This document shows positions 54,701 to 64,000 of a stretch of DNA of 64,000 bases, piece by piece. Source of the stretch: Thamnaconus septentrionalis. Its lineage: Eukaryota; Chordata; Actinopteri; Tetraodontiformes; Monacanthidae. The stretch is from assembly GCA_009823395.1 (NCBI GenBank), contig CM020516.1:5338501-5402500 (forward strand). The letters are read 5' to 3'. Both the position numbers and the translations under genes were made by a program. The notes under the pieces are model-generated. The model was not told where the DNA came from, did no database searches, and saw only the letters and a program-made list of their open reading frames with translations. Within the stretch, counting starts at the first letter, position 1. Each line of letters opens with the position of its first letter.

Positions 54701-55191
54701 GCAGCACGGCGACGACATTCAGGCAAGAAGTTTATAAAACCAAACGTTTAGGATTGACGTCATGTCGTATCAGCTTTCAATGTTGAAGTGCACAAAATGC
54801 ATTAAAAAAAAGCTGGTGGGATTTTTTTTTGCGCACTTTGTTTTGTTGTTGCCTGACAATGTGGCTGCAGCAGCTGCAACATCCATCGACGCTTTGACAA
54901 CGGGCATGCAAAAATTCACCGTAAAGGGCAAAATATTTCCACTTTAACGCAAGAAAACAGAGCGTTTCCTCTGCTTTGTTGCATATTGTCATTTCTATAT
55001 GGCAGTTGGAAGAGTATAATGAGATGGAGAATTGCACTTTATCAGTGTAGCAAAAGCGTCAAATTCCTGGTCGTCATGCTGCTGCTGCTGCTGCTGCAGA
55101 CAGTGTCCATCACTCACGCACACATCGATTCTCTCATCCTGAACCGCACGTCCAAATCCAGCCTGGAGATGCATACGTCAAGCACCTACCC

Positions 55192-55240
55192 ACACACACC
55201 CACCCACACACACACACACACATACACACAAAGACACACA
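55192..55240. repeat. CA-rich tract, interrupted
   Basis: CA repeats with CCA, TA and AAG interruptions. Confidence 0.9.
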
Positions 55241-55354
55241 CGCTCGTAAGCAATCTGCAGAATGAGCCGCTCCATGAGGAGAAATGAACTGGTGTGAGTC
55301 AACACAATCCAATAGGAAATAAAAGCAGCAGTGACAGCTAATGCCCTGCATGCA

Positions 55355-55355
<1 letters not shown>

Positions 55356-55409
<54 letters not shown>
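55356..55409. repeat. CA microsatellite (~26 units)
   Basis: Uninterrupted CA run after GCATGCACGCG. Confidence 0.97.
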
Positions 55410-55411
<2 letters not shown>

Positions 55412-55881
55412 CAAAGCTGTTTGTCAATAAAGAAGCAATTACTAAAAACATAGAGGCGGCTCGCTCCGTCCTGCAGCGACGATCCGTCTGGTCTCCGAGG
55501 ATTAGTTCACCTGTCAGATACAAATAAACCTGCATGAAAAACTAAACACATCAGAGAACCTCGTTCATGTGCTCACAGATGACAAATGGAAGTGCTGGTG
55601 CTACTGTAGTGCCCTTAAGCTCCATTTAAATTCGCCGCAGACGGAAAACAGTTGCGGCCTGAGGGCAGAAATCAAGGGAACAAACGCAGGCGGAAACAAT
55701 TCATCAACGTCCGACTTTGCCATTGACCAGTCGGTCGATGTTGGTTTGCATTTATCTGCGGGGCTCAGCGTGTGCTGCGGAGGTTTCTCTTCATTTATTT
55801 CTTTGAAAGGACTCGTCTGCAACGTGTTTCTTTTTTCAAACCAGGACCCCAAAAAAAACTTCAATAAAAAAGGGAGGGAGA

Positions 55882-55998
<117 letters not shown>

Positions 55999-56287
55999 CA
56001 TGATGGTGAAAATCTGCTTGAAAGCAAAAAACGTTCCTCTGCATCTGCAGCTCCTCATTATAATAATTGGAGGTTGTGCTATTTAAAGGCTGTGACTGGG
56101 CTGTGACGACTTGCTGTGACATGACATGTTGTTGAGGTGTTGTTGTGCAACACACCCACTCAGGCCTTTCACCCAATGACGAGTCGAGGCGTCCGTGAAT
56201 ACTGCAAGTTTAACCTTTTTTTTTTTACTTTCACAGCCTCCAGCCAAGACTCATGGCTGTCTGACCTGCCGCACGTTCCGAAGGCGG

Positions 56288-56365
56288 TGGTCTCAGTGGG
56301 CGGAGTCAACACACCGGGGGGGTTGGGAACACTTTTTCATGACGTCACAGAGGGAGGATTTTCAC
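56288..56365 (+). repeat. TGACRTCA-core dispersed repeat (copy D, diverged)
   Basis: GGGCGGAGTCAACACACCGG followed about 45 bp later by CATGACGTCACAGAGGG, the same block order as copy A. Confidence 0.4.
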
Positions 56366-57244
56366 GACTGGAGCAGATTTTCTCCCCAAAGGGGAGCGAG
56401 TGATTAAAGAAGAAGGAGAGAGCTTCCTGTTGTGGGACCGTCCAGTGGAACCCTCAATTCTCAGGAGTGAAAACATTACAAATATAAATGCAATGCGAGT
56501 GAGTTCAGTGTACTCAAATATTCCCAAACATTTTGTGTAGTGAGATAACCACCACGAGGTGATGGATTTTCTTTTTCTTTTTTTTTCTAAATCAAAACCC
56601 TCCGTTTTCATATTATTCCAGCTTCTTCTTATCACTCCCCACGTGTGTGATGTGCTCATCTGAGCGAAGGTGGTGAAAATCAGGAGCTCCATCTCCTGGA
56701 GATGGTGATTAATCTCCCCCCAACCCCCACTGCTCCCCCCACCCCCCAACACAGTGAGTGCAGTGTGAGGGATGCAGGTGCTGCGATACGAGTGCGAATC
56801 TACCTGCTGTGAAAGAAATAAATTGGTTCCATCCATCCAGCCGTATCATGCTTTATAGCTGCCGGCCTTAATTGAATTGTTTGTGCAACTTGACGGCTGC
56901 TTTCAAGTTTGTTTTTTTTTCCCCTCTCTCTTTTTTTGATTATTTATTTAATTGCAGAGTGCAGGATGGAGGGAAAAGAAACGGAGTAGTTGCAAATTTT
57001 TAAAAAAGAAGATTTTCTACTGCAGCTTCTCTGTTTTTGTGTCCGTACCTGCAGGAAGAGGTGATTTGTGTGTGTGTGTGTGCGCGGGCACGGCTGATTG
57101 ATGTTTTCTTTGAAGGCAAACACGGCGGCTCTTCGGCTGATTGGACGAGGCAGCCTGCGGGGCCGGTGGGGGTCCTGCGGGTGATTACAGACGTACACAA
57201 ACTCCACTTGATTGCGGCTTTCGCTGATGACGACTCCCCGCCAT

Positions 57245-57299
<55 letters not shown>
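57245..57299. repeat. CA microsatellite (~27 units)
   Basis: Uninterrupted CA run. Confidence 0.97.
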
Positions 57300-57301
<2 letters not shown>

Positions 57302-57618
57302 ATGATACAACCTGAGACGTCGGCCATCGACCTGTGTGTTGTTTGCGGCGCTCTAATTCAATCCGCCGTTGTTTTTCCACGTCTGCTTTTTTTAATTAAG
57401 CGCCGCTCGCCGTCAGCCATCGCAAAACATGGCACGACTCTGCGTTGTGTTTTGTAAAAACACCTGTTTGCAGCAACCTGCGGTGAATTTTTATTGAATT
57501 TTCAGTGGTGTTGGAGGCTGTGCTTGCAGGTGTTGAGCCGCCGCGTCATGGGACATTAGTGACATGAAAACAACTTTTTACCGTCCTGCCGGTGCTGCTG
57601 CAGTGCGCACATCTCCAA

Positions 57619-57658
57619 GTACACACACACACACACACGCACACACACACACACACAC
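57619..57658. repeat. CA microsatellite, interrupted
   Basis: CA run with one CG interruption. Confidence 0.93.
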
Positions 57659-60028
57659 GGATGCAAACGCCTGGTCCTGCCTGCTAAAGAGTTGCCAGGT
57701 TGCAGGAGCCAATAAACATGTCAGAGTCTCCAGACGGTGGAATAAAACAGCTCAACAGCTGCTTTGTTAGCGCGCTGACATGTTTACTTCCGACTGCAGC
57801 GACTTTCATTCATCAGCCTGCTGGTTTTTCCTCCAGCAGCCTCGGCTCCCTCTACAGGTGTCTGTTGGTGCATTCAGCCGTGACGCCGCGCGCCGTTGGC
57901 TCCGGCCTCATATCTGATAGTGACACCGGCGCCGTACGTGTTTCAAAACGGGCTCTTGTGGATTTTTTTTTTTTTTCTTTTCCAGCCCCAGAGTCAAGCT
58001 TTGAAATAAGAACGTTAAAGTCCACCAGAGGGTGCGTCTTATTCTCCGTCATTGGGTTTCAAGCTGCTGCTGCTGGACAGTTGTGGAACTAAAGGCCGTT
58101 TGCTGGAGTGAGAGGAGGAGGCGGAGCTTCTTCTCAGTCAGCCCTCAGTCAGGCTTTCCAAAAAAGTTCCATCCCACTGATGGCTGCTGAGCAGCCAGCA
58201 GGTGCGCAGGCATGCTTGACCAATCAGGATCCTGCAGAGAGAGGCGGAGAGAGCCGAGCCAATCAGGGACCAGCAGGGACAGGGAGGGCAGTGAGCTGGT
58301 CGCCACTGGAGATATAATGATAATGGAAATGATAATATTCAGCCAAAAACCCTGAGCTTTGCACTAAAGTTCCACCTAAAAGGCTCCTTTATTCAAGCTG
58401 CATCTCCACTCAGCAGGTCCTCCAGGCACAAGCCTCTCTTTCATCCAATCGACAAGTCTGCCACTGGAGCGGTGAGGAATCAGAGAAGAGTGAAGACAAA
58501 GGGAGGGAGGATGGAGCGGCTGAAGAGGGAGGAAGCCACAGCATCATATAAATGATTAAAAGAAAGAACAAAAGAAAGAAAGAAAGAGGCAGGAATTAAA
58601 CGGTTTGATCCCCTAGCGAGTGAGACGCAGGCCACACGGTGAGATAAGATCTGAGTGATTGACTGGGGGACGGACGGCCACATTGATTTTTCACCCCCCA
58701 GATCAATAACCCTGAAAGATGGGAAATGAACATTCTGTTGTGTTCCTGAGCCACTAAACAAAACCCCTGTTAAATGAATCGCCAGTGTAGCGGGTCGGGG
58801 TGAGTCACAGTGACGAACGATTCATTAGGCTCCCATTAAAAGGCTTCCTTCAGATCAGGATTTGAGGTGAATCACAGTGAGTGAGGAGCTGCTCCTCCAG
58901 GGTGACAGACCTGCAAACATGCAGAGCTGGAGATACAGACAACCCAGCCAGACCCAATATGGCAGATGAGAAGAAGCAACAACCAACCACCGGTGAAGCA
59001 GACAAGGACTATTTATACATGAAGGCAGGACAGCACAGGTGAGAACAATCAAGGGCAGGACTGACAACGAGACACAGGTGACAATCAGGAGGCAACATAA
59101 AAAAAGGTGGCAAATCAGAAACAGGAAGTAAAGTACCGAAAATAAAAGGGGAGACCAGACTTTCAAAATAAAACAGGAAAGACAATGCTTTACATATTAG
59201 AAAACAAGAAAATTAAAAGCAAACATTTTTTTTAAAACAAACGAGAAAACAATTAAAACTGGAATAAAAAAAAGAAGTAGAACAAAAAGGGAGACAGAAC
59301 AACTAAAACAAGAAATTAAACATAATTAAAAATATAAATTAATAAAATAGAGTTGTAGAAGTATCAGTCACCTTTGCTACATGACAAAGGACACTGAGTT
59401 CATATTTGCATGCAACTTCTGGAAAGTCTAGCAAACAGAAAGTAGCAGATGAACTTTTTGCAACATTGCTGAAGCAAATTTTTGTATTTATTCAAAACAG
59501 TGTTGTTGTTGTATTCAGTGGTTGTTCCCAACGACCTTCACAAACTATCTGACTGCCTGAAACACAGCTCGATCAGAATTTGACCTGCCCACTCCTCTTT
59601 TGCCTGAAGCTGCGGGCGTCACATTGTCCCGGCAGATAAACAGAGGCGCGCTAACAACAACAACAACAACTACAACAACAACCGTGCACAAACACGACGG
59701 CTCAGCTATCGAGTTATCGAGCGCGAGCGCGGCCAGCTGGCCGGGCTTCACGGGCCGAGTCAGCACATTCACTTTTTGCCTTTTTGTCCCGGAACGTACA
59801 GGAAATCAATTAGCTCCAGTTTGTACACGGCGGTGATCAAAGGGCGGTTTGCAAGGTTAGCGAGGCCGTCGTCCAATCCATCAGCCACAAAACACTGCAG
59901 AGATCTGCGTCCAGTCAGACAGTGAAACACTTAAAACTCACAACTCGGTGGCGTTTAAAAACATACCGCTCGGTATGCTTGGTAGCATCTCGCGTGATGC
60001 TGTGAGATTCTCGGACCGTCGGCGCAAT

Positions 60029-60041
60029 CCAAAATGGCGAC
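60029..60041 (+). promoter_or_regulatory. YY1-like motif upstream of LINE ORF1
   Basis: CCAAAATGGCGAC contains a YY1-type ANATGGC core about 100 bp before the first open ORF1 codons. Human L1 uses a YY1 site near its 5' end to set transcription start. The 5' end of this element is not known, so the link is only suggestive. Confidence 0.25.
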
Positions 60042-60091
60042 ACCCTGTCAATAGCAAACAAACTGGATTATCTGCCGGGTTACAGATATTT

Positions 60092-60093
60092 AT

Positions 60094-60126
<33 letters not shown>

Positions 60127-60127
60127 A
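60092..60127. repeat. AAAT tetranucleotide repeat
   Basis: AAAT units ending in an A run, immediately before ORF1 of the LINE. Confidence 0.92.
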
Positions 60128-60135
60128 CCCGCTAA

Positions 60136-60991
60136 GAGATAAGAAGCCTGGAGGACGAGGAGAGCGTAGCCGATCTCGAAAAATACCTGGACGACATCTT
60201 CGGATCAAGAGTCATGGGGAAGACGAGCAAGACGCCGACGCCAACGCCAACGCCGTCTTCTAAGCGAAGCCGTCCGAAGACTCCCCGGAGCAATTTCCCC
60301 ACCCGGTAATTCATCGATTGACGATTATTGTCGATTGAACAAAGGCTCACCAGCGTTGATGCCAGATTAAGTCTAATGGAAATACTCCACCAAGAATTCC
60401 AGGCGATGCGCGAGTCGCTGGAATTCAGCCAGCAACAGGTTGTCTCCTAGCCGCAGAAAACAAGGAGCTGCGAGGGTCGGTCAAATCTCTCACCGAGGGA
60501 ATGAGCCAACTCAGTAAAGACAATAAATACCTAAAAGAAACAGTCTTAGACCTCCAGGCACGCAGCATGAGGGACAACCTGGTGTTCTCAGGGATCCCGA
60601 AAAGGCGGAGGAAGACCCGGAGAGGACGGTTGCGGACTTCCTCACGAAGAACATGAAGCTTCCTATGGAGACCGTCAAGACCATCACCTTCCACCGGGTA
60701 CATCGTCTTGGAGGGAAGAAACCTGACAGCCGCCGGCCGAGACCCATTGTGGTAAAATTTGAACACTTTAAGCAAAAAGTGCTGGTAAAGAGCCGAGGAC
60801 GGGAACTTCGCGGAACCGACTTTGGAGTGAACGACCAATTCCCAAGGGAGATTCTGGATCGGCGAAGAATCCTCTTCCCGATCCGAAAAAGGTTCCTCGA
60901 CGAAGGCTCTAGAGCGGTTGTCGCAGTAGACAAGCTCTTCGTTAATGGTCAACTATATCGCGATCGCGAGTCCACTCCGTGGCTGTACTAA
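60136..60991 (+). pseudogene. LINE ORF1 (L1-type RNA-binding protein), frameshifted
   Basis: ORF1 proteins of L1 elements trimerise through a coiled coil, bind the element RNA and act as chaperones. The reading starts open at 60136, with the first ATG at 60214, and passes through a proline/threonine/lysine-rich stretch to stops at 60307 and 60319. From about 60337 leucine heptads form a coiled coil (ERLTS..., then SLTEGMSQLSKDNKYLKETV after a frame change). The final ~130 residues, open to the TAA at 60989-60991, match the conserved RRM/C-terminal region: FHRVHRLGGKKPDSRRPRPI, then RRILFPIRKR and the closing DKLFVNGQLYRD. Frame changes lie at about 60448 (T run) and 60596-60598 (C run), besides the stops near 60307. 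About 280 codons in total, somewhat shorter than the human L1 ORF1 protein. The endonuclease reading begins about 350 bases downstream. Confidence 0.85.
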
Positions 60992-61339
60992 CCCTCTTCT
61001 CCACAGGCTTCAAAGACAACAGGTAATATCATATTAATGCAGCTTATGCCAATATAGCTGTCAATCATAAACACGTAAGCGCCACTTCAGTTTAATAATG
61101 ATTTCACCGCATCGAACTGATTCTCCCCCCCTTAATATCCCTCCCCTCGAGCTGCACTTATGTCTTTTCCTCACTTCTTCTCTCTCTGGTAACAATGTTC
61201 ACCATGACAGATCGCAACGTTGTTTGTTTACATATGCAGGTGTGCAGCGCGCATCGTGCGCCACACACACACACACACACACACGCACGCACGCACGCAC
61301 ACACACACACATACACCTCTCTAGGTCTATATAGCAAAC
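60992..61339. other. LINE inter-ORF spacer with CA/GCAC microsatellite
   Basis: About 350 bases between ORF1 and ORF2 with no coding signal. A CA run with four GCAC units lies at 61261-61313. A spacer this long is unusual for L1. It may be a family trait or an insertion plus microsatellite growth. Confidence 0.6.
61261..61313. repeat. CA/GCAC compound microsatellite
   Basis: CA run, then four GCAC units, then CA again. Confidence 0.93.
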
Positions 61340-64000
61340 ATGTCCTCCTTAAGTTTGTCACTTGAATGTGTGCGGGGTATAGGTACCAGGATAAAAATTA
61401 AAAATTCTCAACCATTTGAATTTTCTTGAAGCCGACATTGCCCTACTACAGGAAACTCACTCAACAAACACTACAGCACAAAATCTAAAATCGACCGATT
61501 TCCCAAACATCTACTCGGCGAGTTATAACTCGAAACAGAGAGGTGTGGCTATCCTGATCAATAAGAGACTTAATTTCATTATAAATAGTACAATATCTGA
61601 CCCTAATGGAAGATATATAATAATTAACACTAACATTGACAATAAAGATTACTGTATTGCTAGTATTTATGGCCCAAATGTGGATGATCCTCTTTCTATC
61701 ATGCCTTCTTCTCGTCACTCTCTGCACATGTAAACGCAACACTCATAGTAGGGGGTGATTTCAACCTAGTATTAGACTCTGATATTGACAGATCCAACAC
61801 CTCAGCTAGCCAACGACACTCATTAGCTGCAGACACATTAAAACAGTATATGAGTGATTTTGGTTTATCAGACCCTTGGCGTTCAAACCACCCAACTCAC
61901 AGAGAGTACACGTTTTTCTCTTCTGTTCACCACTCATACTCACGCTTGGACTACTTTATTACCAGCAATTCACTCTTGGCAGACATCCGGGAAGCCCAGA
62001 TCCACTCCATCACTATTAGTGATCATGCACCTGCCTCTATCTGCATCTCTACAAAGGCACCTAGAGCACCGATCTGGAATTGGAGGCTGAATACGTCATT
62101 ACTCATAGACCCAGATTTTATAAAATACTTTAATAGGGAGTGGACAATATTCCTAGAAATTAATGACTTGCAAGAAACTCCTGTACATGTTCTCTGGGAA
62201 ACAGCTAAAGCAGTAATGCGGGGCAAAATAATATCTTACTCATGCTACAAGAAAAAAAAGGAACTAGCTTTGGAGCGTGAATTAATCAATAATATTAAAA
62301 CTTTAGAATCTTCATATGCCACCCAACAGGAAGAAGACGTGTGGAAAGAGTTATGTAAACTAAAAACGGAATTAGCTAAACTGACAGATAAAAAAATCAA
62401 GTTCCAAATGCAAAGATTACGCCTTGAAAATTTTGAATGCAATAATAACTCTAGTAAATTCTTAGCGAACCAACTAAAGTCAAACAGAGAAAGAGCAACA
62501 ATCTCCTCCATCAAAAACCTGGATGGCAAACTAACCCATAATCCAGACGAAATTAACCAATGCTTCAGAGATTTCTACAAAAAATTATATTCCTCCGATA
62601 ATAACCCTTCAGAAGCCTCTATAGATAATTTTCTTAATAGTATTGTGCTACCTAAATTAAATCAGGAACAGGCTACTACAATGGACGCACGACCTCACTC
62701 AGGCGGAGTTTGAAGAAGCCTTGGCACAAATGCCATTAAATAAGGCCCCAGGTCCTGATGGCTTCCCAGTTGAATTTTATAAGGCACTTTGGCCAACTGT
62801 TGGCCCTACCTATTATAGAATGGCTAGAGAGATCCTAAATACTGGACTTCTCTCTTCAAACATGAATTCTGCTAACATTAGCCTCATACTCAAACCCGAC
62901 AAAGACCCATCGCTCCCCAACTAGCTACCGACCAATATCGTTAATCAATACTGATCTTAAAATTATCTGTAAAGCAATAGCTAGACGACTAGAAAAATGT
63001 ACTCCATATATAATCCATCCTGACCAAACAGGATTTATTAAAGGTAGAGACTCAACTTCCAATGTACGTAGATTTATCAATCTAATAGATTACACTAACG
63101 CCAATAACCTACAAACAACAATTGTTTCGCTAGATGCAGAAAAAGCATTTGACAGGGTCAATTGGAACTTCTTATTTGCAACGCTACAAAAATTTGGTTT
63201 CGGGAATTCATTTATATCCTGGATACGAACATTATATAGCTCTCCGTGCGCCTCAGTTAGAACGAACAGCCAGATCTCTCAAAGGTTTAATCTGCAACGA
63301 GGCACCAGACAGGGCTGCCCCTCTCCCCTTCACTATTTGCAATGTTTATTGAACCTCTGGCAGCTGCAATTCGGCAAAATGAGAATATCAAAGGAGTCCA
63401 AATTTCAACATCTGATCATAAAATAAGCCTTTATGCCGATGACGTATTATTATTTCTTCAAATACACAATCCTCACTTGCTGAAGTTATCACCCTTATGG
63501 ACAATTTCTCTTGTATCTCGGACTATTCAATAAATTGGGCAAAATCCACAGTGCTTCCGCTTAATTGTAAATTTAAACGAACCTCTAGCACCTCTACAAG
63601 CCGGTAACATACAATATTTGGGTATCAGCTTTCTCCCAACCTATCAGACTTAATACAACTCAATTTCATCCGCAACTAAAAAAATAGAAAACGATCTAAT
63701 TCGATGGAGAAACTTACCCATATCTCTTTTAGAGAAAGTTGCGACAGTCAAAATGATGGTTTTACCTAAATTAAACTACCTTTTTTCAATGATTCCATAT
63801 CAACCACCTGCTCAGTGGTTTAAAACCCTGAACTCAAATGTCACAATGTTTCTATGGAAAACAAACCACCCGTATCAGTCTGAAGACGCTTCAAAAAGCG
63901 AAAGATGCTGGGGGACTAGATCTGCCAAACTTTTATTACTACTATATTGCCAACAGAATAAAGTATATTCATAAGTGGTTCAACCCTAGCCCACACGATG
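61340..64000 (+). pseudogene. LINE ORF2 (APE endonuclease + reverse transcriptase), frameshifted, partial
   Basis: ORF2 nicks target DNA and reverse-transcribes the element RNA from the nick. An ATG at 61340 precedes the CVRGI motif. The endonuclease then shows LLQETH (near 61440), GGDFN (61751-61765), SRLDYF (61940-61957) and SDHAP (62018-62032), the catalytic motifs of APE-type nucleases. A lysine/leucine-rich linker follows to about 62680. The RT has KAPGPDG (62742-62762), SYRPISL (from 62923), LDAEKAFDRV (63130-63159), RQGCP (near 63310) and the YADD active site (63432-63443). The C-terminal part, LDLPNFYYYYIANRIKY, runs to the window edge. The frame changes at about 61403, 61690, 62690, 62922, 63320, 63465, 63570, 63631, 63675, 63860 and 63870. 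The longest intact piece is about 340 codons (61688-62713). All key motifs survive; only the frame is lost. Confidence 0.92.

Larger units (their letters stand above)
47222..55881. other. Long non-coding stretch dense in microsatellites
   Basis: Unique-looking DNA broken up by many simple repeats, listed separately. It also holds copy B of the dispersed repeat, a CTCF-like site (49253-49268), a CRE palindrome (54206-54213), a POU octamer (53681-53688) and a G-run near 53090-53112. Positions 52600-53300 are repeat-poor and CpG-moderate. No exon or RNA gene was recognised. Confidence 0.5.
60130..64000 (+). mobile_element. L1/Tx1-type LINE retrotransposon, decayed, truncated by window edge
   Basis: A two-ORF non-LTR retrotransposon. 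ORF1 has a coiled coil followed by an L1-type (Transposase_22) RNA-binding domain. ORF2 has an APE-type endonuclease and then reverse transcriptase carrying a YADD active site. This order, with APE endonuclease at the N terminus of ORF2, defines the L1/Tx1 group. I cannot place it in a named family. The true 5' end is unclear; the CpG-rich DNA and YY1-like site upstream may belong to it. The 3' end lies beyond 64000. Both ORFs are broken by many single-base indels, so as written the copy is not functional. Confidence 0.93.

Noticed and set aside
60425..60952. 175- and 140-codon minus-strand frames
   Set aside because: Antisense shadows of LINE ORF1.

Overview
The window looks like non-coding DNA from a vertebrate, most likely a ray-finned (teleost) fish. 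Three things point that way: very dense microsatellites (many CA/GT and GA/CT tracts, several over 100 bp), a decayed L1/Tx1-type LINE retrotransposon, and interstitial TTAGGG telomere repeats. No bacterial gene organisation, operon or CRISPR is present. Apart from the LINE, I recognise no protein-coding gene. Nearly all open frames are short, and the longer ones are read through simple repeats. The window is best read as intergenic or long-intron DNA.

Layout. Positions 1-440 are CpG-rich and hold a possible pair of first exons with good splice signals and an uninterrupted joint frame (tentative). Positions 731-1170 are an inserted ~440 bp repeat flanked by a 16 bp target-site duplication, and a near-identical copy lies at 9555-10005. 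From about 1.2 to 44 kb the DNA is unique-looking, non-coding and broken up by microsatellites. It includes CT and GA mirror-repeat tracts (30091-30202, 37413-37509), a CAT/ATC-rich tract (29362-29523) and several microsatellite-poor, homeodomain-site-rich stretches that could be conserved regulatory elements. Positions 44411-44890 hold a telomere-repeat block: TTAGGG units turn head-to-head into CCCTAA and are followed by two ~147 bp units at a 222 bp spacing. Positions 46958-47221 hold a GGA-rich G-quadruplex-prone tract followed by a perfect 20 bp hairpin. A small dispersed repeat family with a TGACRTCA-centred core occurs about five times (9.2, 29.9, 35.8, 48.5 and 56.3 kb).

The right end, from about 60.1 kb to the window edge, is the LINE on the + strand. 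ORF1 has a coiled coil and an L1-type RNA-binding domain. ORF2 has an APE-type endonuclease followed by reverse transcriptase, and it runs off the edge. Both frames are broken by many single-base indels, a good share of them in homopolymers, with few nonsense substitutions. This suggests either a young element damaged by small indels or uncorrected homopolymer errors in the assembly. In a working element ORF1 would bind the RNA, and the ORF2 endonuclease and RT would nick the target and copy it.

Limits: no homology search could be run. Transcription-factor sites, exon candidates and conserved-element guesses come from motifs read by eye and are given low confidence.
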